Assembly: GCF_947498635.1 (NCBI RefSeq)
Contig: NZ_CANMKV010000043.1
Coordinates: 1-32,613, forward strand
Direction: 5' to 3'
Length of the DNA: 32,613 nucleotides
DNA from: an uncultured Microbulbifer sp.
Lineage (GTDB): Bacteria; Pseudomonadota; Gammaproteobacteria; Pseudomonadales; Cellvibrionaceae
This document shows positions 6,986 through 17,831 of this stretch, in pieces. The notes under the pieces were generated by a model. The model saw nothing but the letters and a program-made list of their open reading frames with translations, had not been told where the DNA came from and searched no databases. Position 1 is the first letter of the stretch. Each line of letters opens with the position of its first letter. The position numbers and the translations under genes were made by a program.

Positions 6986-9097
6986 TTAGAAAATAAAGCG
7001 CACGCCGGCTTCGATGCTGCGGCCCGGTGCCGGCGCATAGTCGCGCAGCAGAGAGGTGGCGTTGCGGATTTCCTCGTCGAGCAGGTTGCGCGCGCTGGCG
7101 AAGAGCACTGCGTCGCTGCCGCCGATCGTGAAGTTGTACTCAGCGCTCAGGTCCATGCGGGTGTAGCCGTCGGTAGGCTCTTCATCGGCACCGGCGCGGT
7201 CCTGGTCCGCGGCCTGTACTGTGCGCCACTCCCAACCCCACTGATCGTATTCGGCACCCAGAGCCAGGCCCATGCGCAGTGGCGGCATACGCGGTACATC
7301 GGAGCTTTCACCAGTGATGGCTTCATCGAAGCGCGCGCGCACCATATCGCCAAACAGTGTCACGTAATAACTGCCCCGCAGGGGAAAGGTCACCGAGGCC
7401 TCGGCACCGTAGAAAGTCGCATCGCGATTGGCATAGGCGTAGATGGGCAGCCCCTCTTCCTCGCCCCCCGTGTTCTGTGCGTAGATATAGCCGCCGATCT
7501 GATTGTAGAACACACTGGCCTCAATCCGGGCGGCGTGCCAGCCGCTGGCCGCTTCGTTGTGGTGGTGATAACCCAGCTCCAGGTTAACGCCGCTCTCCTT
7601 ATCCAGTTCGTTATTTCCCAACAGATAGCGGGATTCTGCCAAATGTGCGCCGTCGGCAAACAGTTCCTCGGCTACCGGGGCGCGCTCGGAGTGGGTGGCG
7701 CCGAGACTGACATGTTGGTGCTCGGCGAGGAAGTACTGCAGTGTGGCGCTGGCGCCGACCAGGTTGAAATCGCGCTCGTTGGCCATTTCTGGATCTATAT
7801 CCACGCGCTCCAGGCGCGCGCCGAGATCCAGGTGCCAGTCGCCCCACTCGCGCTCTTTCATGGTGAAAAAACCGGCGCTGCGGGTACGCGAGGGCTGGAT
7901 AAAGGCCTCGTCGCCAACGGCGGCGAAGTCTTTGTCAGTCAATTGCAAACCGTAGGCACCGCGCCAGCCGTTACCGGCATCGTGGGTTATTTCAATCCGG
8001 CTCTCCCAGGCTTCGTTGGTGAAGCGGGTGCCCGCCACGTCGCCATCCAGCTCCACATGCTCGTAATCGTTGTAGCCGATGCGTAAGCTCAGTTTGTCCC
8101 AGTAATCGCCGTCGAAGCGATGCTCGCCTTTGAGATCGTAGCGGGTCTGGGCCATGTCGATACGCACTGCATCGATTGCACCGACCTCGGCGTGTTCCTC
8201 ATGTTCATCGTGGTCTTCCCCTGCGTGCGCTTCTTCGTGGTGGTGCTCGTGGGTACCCAGGGGGATGCCGTAGTTGTTTTCCAGGCGGTTGACCGAGACA
8301 CCGATAAAGCCGCTGTCGGTGATCCAGGAGGCGCCGCCGCTATAGCTGTGGGCGCGGGCATTGGTGTTGCCCACATAGCCGTCGGTGTTGAACGCCTCTT
8401 CGTGCTCGCTTTCTTCGCCGGCGTGTTCCTCGTGATCATCGTGCTCTTCGCCGTGTTCGATAATGGCGAGGCCCGGAATTTCTGTATCGCCATTTTCCCG
8501 ATAGACCCCGTCCACATACCAGGCCAGCTGCCCCGCGCCACCGGTGAGGCGAAAGACGGAGGCGTCCTGGCGGTCGGCGCTGTTGTGGCGCAGCTCGACT
8601 GCGCCCTCCACCGCTTCGGGCACGGCGCTGGGGATGCGTCCATCGATGATATTAACCACGCCACCCACGGCTCCGCTGCCATAGCGCAGGGCGGCGGGGC
8701 CGCGCAGTATCTCGATGCGCTCGGCGAGCAGCGGCTCGATACTGGCGGCGTGGTCGGAGCTGGTGCTGGAGGCGTCGGACACATCCAGGTTATCGCTGAG
8801 GATTTTTACCCGATTGGCGCTCTGGCCGCGAATCACCGGCAGGCCCACGCCACTGCCGAAGGAGGCGTTGGCCACACCGGGCTGATCTTGCAGAGTCTGG
8901 CCCAGGGTTGCTGCGGCGGACTTGCGCAGTGCGTCGCCGGAGAGGACGGTGACTGGCGCAGCTACGGCATCGGCGGGTTTATCCAGCGGCGATACGGTGA
9001 CGTTGACCTCTTCTAAGGTCGAGTGGGTTTCAGCAGCGTAAATAGCGGGCGCGGCCAGGCTGGCGATGGCCAGGGCCAAAGTGTTGAACTTGGTCAT
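6986..9097 (-). CDS. TonB-dependent outer-membrane receptor with His-rich segments, probably zinc uptake (ZnuD-like)
   Basis: The 703-residue protein starts at the ATG at 9097 (MTKFNTLALAIASLAAPAIYA, a signal peptide); an upstream extension to 9241 lacks one. The plug domain spans about 28-155 (VTVLSGDALRKS, LPVIRGQSANRVKIL, ERIEILRGPAALRYGSGAVGG). The 22-strand barrel ends in the aromatic FIF expected for outer-membrane insertion. Two His/Glu/Asp clusters at about 215-232 and 283-302 carry alternating histidines, a feature of ZnuD-type receptors that bind zinc at extracellular loops. It uses TonB-ExbBD energy. A small His/Cys protein gene lies 86 bases upstream on the same strand, probably in one operon. 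I found no clear Zur box, so regulation by zinc is inferred. Other metals or a metallophore remain possible. Confidence 0.85.
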   Translation of the reverse strand: MTKFNTLALAIASLAAPAIYAAETHSTLEEVNVTVSPLDKPADAVAAPVTVLSGDALRKSAAATLGQTLQDQPGVANASFGSGVGLPVIRGQSANRVKILSDNLDVSDASSTSSDHAASIEPLLAERIEILRGPAALRYGSGAVGGVVNIIDGRIPSAVPEAVEGAVELRHNSADRQDASVFRLTGGAGQLAWYVDGVYRENGDTEIPGLAIIEHGEEHDDHEEHAGEESEHEEAFNTDGYVGNTNARAHSYSGGASWITDSGFIGVSVNRLENNYGIPLGTHEHHHEEAHAGEDHDEHEEHAEVGAIDAVRIDMAQTRYDLKGEHRFDGDYWDKLSLRIGYNDYEHVELDGDVAGTRFTNEAWESRIEITHDAGNGWRGAYGLQLTDKDFAAVGDEAFIQPSRTRSAGFFTMKEREWGDWHLDLGARLERVDIDPEMANERDFNLVGASATLQYFLAEHQHVSLGATHSERAPVAEELFADGAHLAESRYLLGNNELDKESGVNLELGYHHHNEAASGWHAARIEASVFYNQIGGYIYAQNTGGEEEGLPIYAYANRDATFYGAEASVTFPLRGSYYVTLFGDMVRARFDEAITGESSDVPRMPPLRMGLALGAEYDQWGWEWRTVQAADQDRAGADEEPTDGYTRMDLSAEYNFTIGGSDAVLFASARNLLDEEIRNATSLLRDYAPAPGRSIEAGVRFIF

Positions 9098-9183
9098 TGG
9101 TTTTTGTGTCCTGTCACAGGCGGACGCCGCCCAAGGCGCACAGGCGCGGGCATCCACAAAGCAAGTTGTTAGTGTTTTTTGGA

Positions 9184-9483
9184 TTAACGGAGTGACAGGG
9201 AGGGAGGTGGGGCGCGCGCGCTCTGGCGCTCCGGCTGGCAATCGCGCGCTGTCGGCGCAGAGCGTCGGTTGTAATGACTTTGGGGCTCAGCCTGAACGAG
9301 CAGTGGCTCGCTGCTGAGTGCTGCGGGGGAGTGCATACAGCACAGGTCACACAGTTCTACCTGGCTGTTGCCAAGGTGGAAATGCTCCGCCCACAGCGGC
9401 TGTGCTGCGACTAAGGCGAGTAGCAGAAACAGGCTGGCCCAGTAATGGGATTTTCGGCGCTTGAAGGTAACCATGCTGAGCAT
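9184..9483 (-). CDS. Small secreted His/Cys-containing protein (DUF2946-like)
   Basis: The 99-residue product has a basic start and one hydrophobic segment (WASLFLLLALVAAQPLWA, 15-32), most likely a cleaved signal peptide. The short mature part has HFH at 34-36 and CDLCCMH at 45-51, possible metal ligands, then an Arg/Pro-rich tail ending RAPPPSLSLR. Small proteins of this style often precede metal-related TonB receptors, and here the receptor follows after 86 bases. A periplasmic metal-binding or regulatory role is inferred. Translation may start at the ATG at 9483 or three codons later at 9474; neither has a strong ribosome-binding site. The gene is divergent from hisB across 116 bases. Confidence 0.6.
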   Translation of the reverse strand: MLSMVTFKRRKSHYWASLFLLLALVAAQPLWAEHFHLGNSQVELCDLCCMHSPAALSSEPLLVQAEPQSHYNRRSAPTARDCQPERQSARAPPPSLSLR

Positions 9484-9529
9484 GATAGGTGCTCAGGATT
9501 ACGAATCAAGTTTCATCTGACACTAGCGG

Positions 9530-9571
9530 ACCACAGGGGGCGTCATTCATCCTATAATTTGCGCCCTCTGT
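9530..9571 (+). promoter_or_regulatory. hisB promoter with a flanking inverted repeat
   Basis: A perfect TATAAT (9553-9558) lies 17 bases after a weak -35 (ACCACA, 9530-9535), and the start codon is 41 bases further on. ACAGGGGGCG (9533-9542) and CGCCCTCTGT (9562-9571) are inverted copies (9 of 10) bracketing the -10 box, so a dimeric regulator could bind here. Confidence 0.5.
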
Positions 9572-9599
9572 CTTATCGACCAAAAAAGGAACGCTCTCG

Positions 9600-10187
9600 A
9601 TGCGTAAGGCTAGCGTCACCCGCGACACTCTGGAAACCAAGATTCAAGTCAGCGTCAACCTGGACGGCCAGGGGCACGGCCAGTTTGCCACCGGGGTTCC
9701 CTTTTTGGAGCATATGCTCGATCAGATTGCCCGCCACGGTATGATTGATATGGATATCCGCTGCGATGGCGATATCCATATCGATGACCACCATACGGTG
9801 GAAGATATTGGCATCACCCTCGGCAAAGCCATCACCGAAGCTCTGGGAGATAAGAAGGGCATGACCCGCTACGGTCACAGCTATGTGCCGCTGGATGAGG
9901 CCCTTTCCAGAGTGGTGATCGACTTTTCCGGTCGCCCCGGCCTGGTGATGGAGGTGCCTTTCACGCAAAAGCGCATCGGCAACTTCGATACCGAGCTGTT
10001 CTACGAATTCTTTCAGGGCTTTGTAAACCATGCGCTGGTGACGGTGCATATCGATTGCCTGCGCGGCTACAACGCCCATCATCAGGTGGAAACCGTATTC
10101 AAAGCGTTCGGCCGCGCCCTGCGTATGGCGCTGACCCCGGACCCGCGGATGGCCGGCACCATGCCCTCCACCAAGGGGGTGTTGTGA
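9600..10187 (+). CDS. hisB: Imidazoleglycerol-phosphate dehydratase HisB
   Basis: HisB converts imidazoleglycerol phosphate to imidazoleacetol phosphate, step six of histidine synthesis. At 195 residues it is the monofunctional form, without the N-terminal phosphatase domain of E. coli HisB. Both manganese-binding repeats are present: [14 protein letters not shown] and [18 protein letters not shown]. An AGGA lies 9 bases upstream of the ATG. The stop overlaps the hisH start in TGATG, so translation is probably coupled. First gene of hisBHAF. Confidence 0.98.
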   Translation: MRKASVTRDTLETKIQVSVNLDGQGHGQFATGVPFLEHMLDQIARHGMIDMDIRCDGDIHIDDHHTVEDIGITLGKAITEALGDKKGMTRYGHSYVPLDEALSRVVIDFSGRPGLVMEVPFTQKRIGNFDTELFYEFFQGFVNHALVTVHIDCLRGYNAHHQVETVFKAFGRALRMALTPDPRMAGTMPSTKGVL

Positions 10188-10837
10188 TGGGGAAGATTGC
10201 GGTACTCGACTACGGCATGGGCAATCTGCACTCGGTGGCCAGTGCCCTGGACAAAGTGGCGCCGCAAGCCGAGGTCGTGCTGGCGCAAACTCCCGAGCAG
10301 GCCGAGGGCGCAGAGCGCTTATTGGTACCGGGAGTTGGTGCTATCCGCGACTGTATGACAGGGTTTGTCGAGGCGGGTTTCGCGCCGCTGCTCGAGGATG
10401 CCATCGCCGCGGAGACGCCGGTGCTGGGTATCTGTGTGGGCATGCAAATTATGATGCGCCACAGTGAGGAAAATAATGGGGTCGATTGTCTGGATATTTT
10501 TCCGCAGCCGGTGAAATTTTTCGGCAAGGCCCTGCCCTTGGCCGCCATGGGGGGGCGCTTGAAAGTCCCGCATATGGGCTGGAACAGTGTGCGGCAAACT
10601 CGCGAGCACCCCCTGTGGGCCGGCATCGCCGACAACAGCCGTTTTTACTTTGTGCACAGTTACTATGTCCCCGCTGAGGACAATGCGGATCTGGCCGGGA
10701 GCACGGACTACGGTGTGCCCCTGGCGGCCGCGGTGGCGCGGGAAAATATTTTCGCTACCCAGTTTCACCCGGAGAAGAGCGCCGAGACTGGCCTGCAACT
10801 ACTTAAAAACTTTGTCAGCTGGAATGGCCGGGCCTGA
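10187..10837 (+). CDS. hisH: Imidazole glycerol phosphate synthase glutaminase subunit HisH
   Basis: HisH hydrolyses glutamine and passes ammonia to HisF. The 216-residue class I amidotransferase has the oxyanion segment ([11 protein letters not shown]), the nucleophile Cys83 in LGICVGMQ, and the His/Glu pair in FHPEKSAET near the C-terminus. The chosen ATG overlaps the hisB stop codon by one base; an upstream in-frame ATG inside hisB gives no family sequence. The gap to hisA is about 50 bases. Confidence 0.97.
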   Translation: MGKIAVLDYGMGNLHSVASALDKVAPQAEVVLAQTPEQAEGAERLLVPGVGAIRDCMTGFVEAGFAPLLEDAIAAETPVLGICVGMQIMMRHSEENNGVDCLDIFPQPVKFFGKALPLAAMGGRLKVPHMGWNSVRQTREHPLWAGIADNSRFYFVHSYYVPAEDNADLAGSTDYGVPLAAAVARENIFATQFHPEKSAETGLQLLKNFVSWNGRA

Positions 10838-10889
10838 GGCCCGCGGACTATTCCCGCCCCCAATAACTACTGCCGATGAAAGACAGAGC

Positions 10890-11621
10890 ATGATTGTAAT
10901 TCCCGCTATCGATTTGAAGGACGGCCAGTGCGTACGCCTGCGTCAGGGCGAAATGGACGACGCCACCGTATTTTCCGACGACCCCCTGGCCACTGCCCAG
11001 CACTGGGTGAACGAGGGCGCCAAGCGCCTGCACCTGGTGGACCTGAATGGCGCCTTCGCCGGCAATCCGGTCAACGGTGAGGCCGTCACCGCTATCGCCA
11101 AACAGTTTCCCCACCTGCCAGTGCAGATCGGCGGCGGTATCCGCGATTTGCACACCATCGAGCGCTATCTGCAAGCCGGAGTGACCTGGGCCATTATCGG
11201 CACTGCGGCAGTGAAAGAGCCCAGGCTGGTGGAGGAGGCCTGTCGTGAATTCGAGGGGCATATTATCGTCGGTCTCGATGCCAAAGACGGATTGGTGGCC
11301 ACTGAGGGTTGGGCCGAGGTATCCGAGCTGAAAGCCACAGAACTGGCCAAGCGTTTCGCCGATTGTGGGGTCAGCTCGATCGTATACACCGATATCGCCC
11401 GCGACGGGATGATGCAGGGGGTCAATATCGAGGCCACCCTGGAAATGGCCCGTGCGGTGCAGGTGCCGATTATCGCCTCCGGTGGGGTCAGCAGCATCGA
11501 GGATATCGAACAGCTACTGGACACCGGTGCGATATACGGGGCGATTACCGGTCGGGCAATTTACGAAGACAAGCTGAACCTGCGCGCGGCGCAGCAGCTC
11601 TGCGATCAACGGAAAAAATAA
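10890..11621 (+). CDS. hisA: ProFAR isomerase HisA
   Basis: HisA isomerises ProFAR to PRFAR. The 243-residue (beta-alpha)8 barrel begins [20 protein letters not shown], with catalytic Asp8. It contains the second catalytic Asp in VGLDAKDG and the phosphate-binding loops IGGGIR and ASGGVSS. The family N-terminus fixes the ATG at 10890, inside a longer open frame. The stop overlaps the hisF start in TAATG. Confidence 0.97.
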   Translation: MIVIPAIDLKDGQCVRLRQGEMDDATVFSDDPLATAQHWVNEGAKRLHLVDLNGAFAGNPVNGEAVTAIAKQFPHLPVQIGGGIRDLHTIERYLQAGVTWAIIGTAAVKEPRLVEEACREFEGHIIVGLDAKDGLVATEGWAEVSELKATELAKRFADCGVSSIVYTDIARDGMMQGVNIEATLEMARAVQVPIIASGGVSSIEDIEQLLDTGAIYGAITGRAIYEDKLNLRAAQQLCDQRKK

Positions 11622-12382
11622 TGGCACTGGCGAAACGCATTATTCCCTGTCTCGATGTCGATGGCGGCCGCGTGGTAAAGGGCGTGAACTTTGTCGATAT
11701 CCGCGATGCCGGCGACCCGGTAGAAATCGCCCGCCGCTACAACGAGGCGGGGGCCGATGAGGTCACTTTTCTCGATATCACCGCCACCCACGAGCAGCGC
11801 GATACGATTCTGCATATCGTGGAAAAAATGGCGCACGAGGTGTTTATTCCGCTCACCGTCGGTGGTGGCGTACGCAGCCTGCAGGATATCCGCAATCTGC
11901 TCAACGCCGGTGCGGACAAGACGGCGATCAACTCTGCAGCGGTGAAGAATCCCGAGTTTGTGCGCGAGGCGGCCGAGCGTTTCGGCAGCCAGTGCATTGT
12001 GGTGGCCATCGATGCCAAGCAGGTGGGCGAGAACCGCTGGGAGATCTTTACCCACGGTGGGCGCCAGCCCACCGGTATAGACGCCGTGGGTTGGGCGCGG
12101 CAGATGGCCGAGTACGGCGCCGGTGAAATACTGCTCACCAGTATGGATCGCGATGGCACCAAGAATGGTTTCGACCTGAATCTGACCCGCACGATTACAG
12201 AGGCGGTGCCGGTGCCGGTGATTGCCTCCGGCGGCGTCGGCAATCTGCAGCATTTGGCCGAGGGCGTATTACAGGGTGGTGCCGATGCGGTACTGGCGGC
12301 CAGTATCTTCCACTTTGGCGAGTTCAGTATCGCCGAAGCCAAAGCCTATATGCAGGAAGCTGGGATAGAGATGCGCCTATAG
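11621..12382 (+). CDS. hisF: Imidazole glycerol phosphate synthase cyclase subunit HisF
   Basis: HisF uses ammonia from HisH to turn PRFAR into imidazoleglycerol phosphate and AICAR. The 253-residue barrel starts [21 protein letters not shown], whose Asp12 matches the catalytic Asp11 of other HisF proteins. It has VGGGVRS, the second catalytic Asp in VVAIDAKQ, the [14 protein letters not shown] loop and ASGGVGN. It shares one base with the hisA stop and is the last gene of this cluster; hisI and hisE are not in the window. No strong terminator follows, only a hairpin near 12470 between hisF and the convergent ctpA. Confidence 0.98.
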   Translation: MALAKRIIPCLDVDGGRVVKGVNFVDIRDAGDPVEIARRYNEAGADEVTFLDITATHEQRDTILHIVEKMAHEVFIPLTVGGGVRSLQDIRNLLNAGADKTAINSAAVKNPEFVREAAERFGSQCIVVAIDAKQVGENRWEIFTHGGRQPTGIDAVGWARQMAEYGAGEILLTSMDRDGTKNGFDLNLTRTITEAVPVPVIASGGVGNLQHLAEGVLQGGADAVLAASIFHFGEFSIAEAKAYMQEAGIEMRL

Positions 12383-12496
12383 ATATTTGAGGTCTTTGAG
12401 ATGCCTGTGGGCAGAGAGGGGGATCGCGGACAGGTGAGGGGTGCGTTAAGTTGAAGCAGTTGCGCTGACGGCGGGTGTGAGCCCGCCGCGCGCCAG

Positions 12497-13855
12497 TTAC
12501 TGCTTTTTGTCTGCACGGGCAAAGCGTTCGCGCAGACCCCTGTCCCTGTGAGCGTAGAGATTCAGCCCTTTGAGTACATTGAGTGCCTCGAAAATCTGAT
12601 TGTCGCGATCCAGCCAGTTATCGCGCTCCTCCTGTTCCCGCGCACGGTCCTCCGAAGTTCGATCGGCACCGCCATTGCCATTGTCCAGGTGTCCGGCCAG
12701 GTCCGCTTCAGTGGGGCGCGGCGTATCGTTGAGACGGGTGACTTTGACCCGTTCCACGGTGATGTCCGGCGTGATGCCCTGGGCCTGGATGGAGCGACCG
12801 TTGGGGGTGTAATAGAGGGCGGTGGTCAGTTTAATGGCGCGCTCGTCATTGATGGGGATCACCGTTTGCACCGAGCCCTTGCCGAAGCTGTCGGTACCCA
12901 TAACCACGGCGCGGCGGTGGTCCTGTAGGGCGCCGGCGACAATTTCTGCGGCCGAGGCGGAACCGGCGTTGATCAACACGACCAGTGGGGCGCCCTCAGT
13001 GAGGTCGCCGGGTTCGGCGGAGTAACTCAGATTGGCGGCTTCATTGCGTCCCTCGGTGTAGACCACCAGCCCCTCTTCAAGGAAGGCATCGGCCACTTTT
13101 ACCGAGGACTGCAATACGCCGCCGGGGTTGTTGCGCAGGTCGATAATCAGGCCCTTCAGGGCGCCTTTCTTCTGCAGTTTGATCAGTTCCTCGGCGACAT
13201 CGGCGCCGGTGTCCAGCTGAAACTGGCTGATACGCAGGTAGCCGTAGCCCTCGTCGAGTACTTTGCTGCGCACACTGCGCACGCGCACGGTATCGCGCTT
13301 GAGGGTGACATCGAAGGGTTGCTTGTGGCCCTTGCGGGCGATAGTCAGTGTTACGCTGCTGCCCTTGGGCCCGCGCATCCACTCCACCGCCTCGTCCAGG
13401 CCGATGCCTTTCAAGGATTTGCCCGAAAGGCGCAGTATCACATCGCCCGATTTGAGCCCGGCGCGGGAGGCGGGGGTGTCATCCATCGGGGTGATGACAG
13501 TGATGTGGTCGTCCTCGATACCGACCTCGATCCCGAGACCGGCAAATTCACCGGTGGTGTTTGCCTGCAGGTCGTCGAAGGAGCGGCGGTCGAGATAGGA
13601 GGAGTGGGGATCTAGGCCCTGCAACATGCCTTTGATGGCGTATTCCAGCAGGGTGCGGTCGTCCACCTCTTCCACATAGCCCTGGCGAATTTGCTCGAAA
13701 ACCTTGGCGAAGCTGCGCAGGTCTTCGAGGGGCAGGCGCCCGCTGTTCTCGGTGGCCACATTGGGTTGGTTGCCCCCCTCGCTGAGTCCCATCAATGGCA
13801 GGGCTGTGAGGGCGGCAGCTCCGAGAAAAGTGGTGAGCGCCTTGGAGATGAACAT
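12497..13855 (-). CDS. ctpA: S41 carboxy-terminal processing protease CtpA
   Basis: CtpA-type proteases act in the periplasm, and in Pseudomonas they degrade peptidoglycan hydrolases. The 452-residue protein has a signal peptide (residues 1-26), a PDZ domain at about 95-180 (GLGIEVGIEDD, SGDVILRLSGKSL) and the S41 domain. The predicted catalytic Ser299 (NAGSASAAEIVAGAL) and Lys326 (SFGKGSVQT) are present, with Gln330 nearby. A hydrophilic charged extension of about 75 residues follows. It lies downstream of envC with a 207-base gap, and the gpmI-envC-ctpA order is common in gammaproteobacteria. CtpA and EnvC both affect cell-wall hydrolysis, so the proximity is meaningful. Confidence 0.94.
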   Translation of the reverse strand: MFISKALTTFLGAAALTALPLMGLSEGGNQPNVATENSGRLPLEDLRSFAKVFEQIRQGYVEEVDDRTLLEYAIKGMLQGLDPHSSYLDRRSFDDLQANTTGEFAGLGIEVGIEDDHITVITPMDDTPASRAGLKSGDVILRLSGKSLKGIGLDEAVEWMRGPKGSSVTLTIARKGHKQPFDVTLKRDTVRVRSVRSKVLDEGYGYLRISQFQLDTGADVAEELIKLQKKGALKGLIIDLRNNPGGVLQSSVKVADAFLEEGLVVYTEGRNEAANLSYSAEPGDLTEGAPLVVLINAGSASAAEIVAGALQDHRRAVVMGTDSFGKGSVQTVIPINDERAIKLTTALYYTPNGRSIQAQGITPDITVERVKVTRLNDTPRPTEADLAGHLDNGNGGADRTSEDRAREQEERDNWLDRDNQIFEALNVLKGLNLYAHRDRGLRERFARADKKQ

Positions 13856-14062
13856 ATTGTTGTGACCTCTGCCTTATTTCTTCGCTGCTTTGCGAAAGTG
13901 TAGACCGCAGAGATTGGCAGGGATTCTAATGCGCCGCCAAATTCTACTGTGTCACAGGCTTAGTCGCGAAAAGCCCGACTGTCTTGCAGTGGCTCTGAGC
14001 ACTGGTACAAATGCGTGGCATGCACCAAAGAACCAAGAGCCATCGAGCGGGACGGCTATTGT

Positions 14063-15189
14063 TTAACCCCGGCACCACAACGTGGGATCCTGGGCTCTGC
14101 CGCGATGGCGGATTTCAAAATAGACGCCGCTGTGGGTGAGGCCGCCGCTGTTACCGACCCGCGCGATGGTATCGCCACTCTCGACCCATTCGCCAATATT
14201 GCGGGTGAGGGATTGATTGTGCGCGTAGAGACTCATATAGCCGTCGCCGTGCTCGAGGATCACCAGCATGCCGTGGCCGCGCAGGTAGTCGGAAAAGACT
14301 ACGCGTCCGCGGTGTACTGCGCGCACGGGCTCCCCCGCGGCGGCGCGGATGGTCACCCCTTTCCAGGTGATACCGTTGGCGCGGCGCTGGCCGTAGGCAT
14401 TGGCGCGACGCCCTTTGACCGGCCATTGCAGCTTGCCCCGCTGGCGGGCGAAGGGCTTGTGCTGGTCCGGATTGACCAGTGAGGCGATAGCCCGCCCCAC
14501 CTCGTCGATCAATGTCTGCAGGCGCTTGCGGTCACCCTGCAGCTGTTTGAGTTCACCGCCGCCATTGGCGAGTTTCGCCGCCAATTTTTCCAGTGTGCGT
14601 TTGCGCCCCTGTTGTGCGCTGCGCAGTTTTTCCTGGCGCTCCTGCAGCTGTGCCCGCTCTGCCTGCAAGGTATTCTGCTCGCGCTCAATCGATGCCGAGA
14701 CCGTCTCCAGCGAGGTGAGGGTTTGCAGGTAGTGGTCGATAACGCGGCTGCGTTCTTGGAGGAAGTAATCGTGGTAGCGGAGCTGGCGGGCGATGTTCTG
14801 TGGGTCTTGTTGGTTGAGGAGGAGTTTGATCTGTTCTTGTCGGCCCAGTCGGTAAGCGGCGGCGATCTCCTGTTCGACCCGCCGCTGCATACTTCGCCGG
14901 GCCTCCTGTAGCGTTTTCTGCTCTTGCCGGAGTTCGCGCAGCTTTTCTGTGCGGCTGCGCATATCCCGCCGGATCTGGTCTATGCGCCGGTGCAGCCCGG
15001 AGATATCTTTCTCGTTCTCTTCCAGATCCTTGAGCAGCTGGTCGCGCTGGCCGCGCACCTGGTTGAGCTCCTGTTGCAGGGACTCGATACGCTGCTTAAT
15101 TTCGGTGAGGCGTGCTTGTTGGTCCGCCTCCGCCTGACTCCAGGCGGGCAGTGACAATAGGGCGATCAGGAAGAGTACGAGAGTTTTCA

Positions 15190-15190
<1 letters not shown>
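14063..15190 (-). CDS. envC: Murein hydrolase activator EnvC
   Basis: EnvC activates the amidases AmiA/AmiB at the division septum through a catalytically dead LytM domain. The 375-residue protein has a signal peptide (1-20), a long coiled coil (about 22-240, heptad-rich with Gln, Glu, Arg and Leu) and a C-terminal M23/LytM domain (about 270-372). Zinc ligands of active M23 enzymes are missing: the H-x3-D site reads ITWKGVTIRA and the H-x-H site reads GVYFEIRH. This matches an activator rather than an enzyme. The ATG overlaps the gpmI stop in TGATG, so the two are translationally coupled. Confidence 0.93.
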
Positions 15191-16737
<1,547 letters not shown>

Positions 16738-16877
16738 AGCGACGGATTTCCTCTATCGGGTGGTTTGGATTGCGGACGCGGATTTTAACCCGTTCGGCCA
16801 TCGTTTAACCATGTCGATTAGTGCTGGATGGGTCCTGTAGAGTCTATGTGAGTGCCGTAGGGGGAACATTTTGCTGG

Positions 16878-16905
16878 TTAGAAATTCGCCACAATCGTGT
16901 ATACT
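16878..16905 (+). promoter_or_regulatory. Probable promoter of the rhodanese-like/grxC genes
   Basis: TATACT (16900-16905) is one base from the -10 consensus, with TTAGAA 16 bases upstream as a weak -35. A perfect 14-base palindrome, GGCGCAGCTGCGCC (16918-16931), lies in the expected leader. Confidence 0.45.
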
Positions 16906-16946
16906 CCCGCCAGCTTTGGCGCAGCTGCGCCGTAACGATCACCACG

Positions 16947-17381
16947 ATGGATTTTGGGGGCGGAGTGGATTTTTTCGTTTTTTTGAGTGAGCAGTGGCTG
17001 CTGGTCGGCCTGCTTGTTGCACTGCTGTATGCGCTGGTTCTGAGTGAGCGCTACAAGGCCGGTGTACCGGTATCCCTGCATGAGGTGACCCGGTTGATTA
17101 ACAGCGATGGGGCCAAGGTCCTGGATGTGCGCGATCGCAGTGAGTTTACCGCCGGACATATCGTCGATGCCCTACATATCCCCCACGGGGAGGTGGCCGA
17201 ACGCTTTGCTGAGCTGGAGCCATTTAAGGAAAAGGTCGTAATTGTCGCGGATAAAATGGGCCAGCACGCCGGGCCCGCGGGCCGCCTGCTGAAGCAGAAG
17301 GGCTTCCAGGTACGCCGATTACAGGGCGGCATGAGCGAATGGAGCAACCAGAACCTGCCCTTGGTGAAAGGCAAGGGTTAA
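16947..17381 (+). CDS. Membrane-anchored rhodanese-like protein (YibN family)
   Basis: The 144-residue protein starts at the ATG at 16947; longer open sequence upstream overlaps the promoter. It has one N-terminal membrane helix (QWLLVGLLVALLYALVL) and a rhodanese fold (EVTRLINSDGAKVLDVRDRSEFTAGHI through LQGGMSEWSNQNLPLVKGKG). The active-site loop reads VADKMGQHAG, so the catalytic cysteine of sulfurtransferases is absent. E. coli YibN has the same architecture, lacks the canonical loop, ends almost identically (NLPLVRGK) and also precedes grxC-secB. Recent work ties YibN to the Sec/YidC machinery, which would suit the neighbouring secB. Sulfur transfer is unlikely. Confidence 0.85.
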   Translation: MDFGGGVDFFVFLSEQWLLVGLLVALLYALVLSERYKAGVPVSLHEVTRLINSDGAKVLDVRDRSEFTAGHIVDALHIPHGEVAERFAELEPFKEKVVIVADKMGQHAGPAGRLLKQKGFQVRRLQGGMSEWSNQNLPLVKGKG

Positions 17382-17411
17382 TTGGATGTATCAGTTTGAC
17401 GGAGTTTTGTC

Positions 17412-17672
17412 ATGCAGGATGTAGTCATCTATACCACCCGTTTTTGTCCTTATTGTGTGCGTGCCAAGCAACTGCTGAAGAGTAAGGGTGTGCACTATCG
17501 TGAGATTGCGGTGGATAACAAGCCCGAGCTGCGCGCGCAGATGGCGGAAAAGGCCGGTCGCCGCACGGTACCGCAGATCTGGATTGGCGAGTTCCATGTG
17601 GGCGGTTGCGACGAGTTGATGGCCGCAGAGCGCAGTGGCAAGCTCGATGGATTGCTCAAGTCGACTGGCTGA
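17412..17672 (+). CDS. grxC: Glutaredoxin 3
   Basis: This 86-residue glutaredoxin has the dithiol active site Cys12-Pro-Tyr-Cys15 (TTRFCPYCVRAKQLL), the cis-Pro region TVPQIWIGEFHVGG and a C-terminal helix. It reduces disulfides with glutathione in the cytosol. It lies 30 bases after the rhodanese-like gene with its own ribosome-binding site (GGAG about 6 bases upstream) and is followed by secB, the classical grxC-secB pairing. Confidence 0.96.
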   Translation: MQDVVIYTTRFCPYCVRAKQLLKSKGVHYREIAVDNKPELRAQMAEKAGRRTVPQIWIGEFHVGGCDELMAAERSGKLDGLLKSTG

Positions 17673-17686
17673 TAAAGGTTGACGTC

Positions 17687-17706
17687 GCGTGCCTCACGCG
17701 GTTTTC
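17687..17706 (+). terminator. Weak terminator after grxC
   Basis: CGCGTG and CACGCG form a 6-bp stem with a 3-base loop, followed by GTTTTC. Transcription into secB may be only partly reduced. Confidence 0.35.
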
Positions 17707-17831
17707 AATATTTGCGATTAATCCGGTCCGGGCCTTGAAACGGTATTTGCAGGCCCCAATCTGAAGGCTTCATATGGGGAGTCTTTCTCACGGAAGGCAT
17801 CAATACACTTTTTATAAAAACAGGCAGTAAC

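Noticed and set aside
8120..9016. 298-codon plus-strand frame opposite the TonB receptor
   Set aside because: It is an antisense shadow in GC-rich DNA; the receptor frame has clear family motifs throughout.
9098..9241. 48-codon N-terminal extension of the TonB receptor
   Set aside because: The signal peptide begins at 9097, and the extension has no export features.
9484..9599. Zur box for the metal-related genes
   Set aside because: I looked for a GTTATA-type palindrome and found none convincing; only the GC-rich inverted repeat at the hisB promoter is present.
12383..12496. Terminator between hisF and ctpA
   Set aside because: GGCGGG/CCCGCC forms a short hairpin near 12470 but neither strand has a T-run after it.
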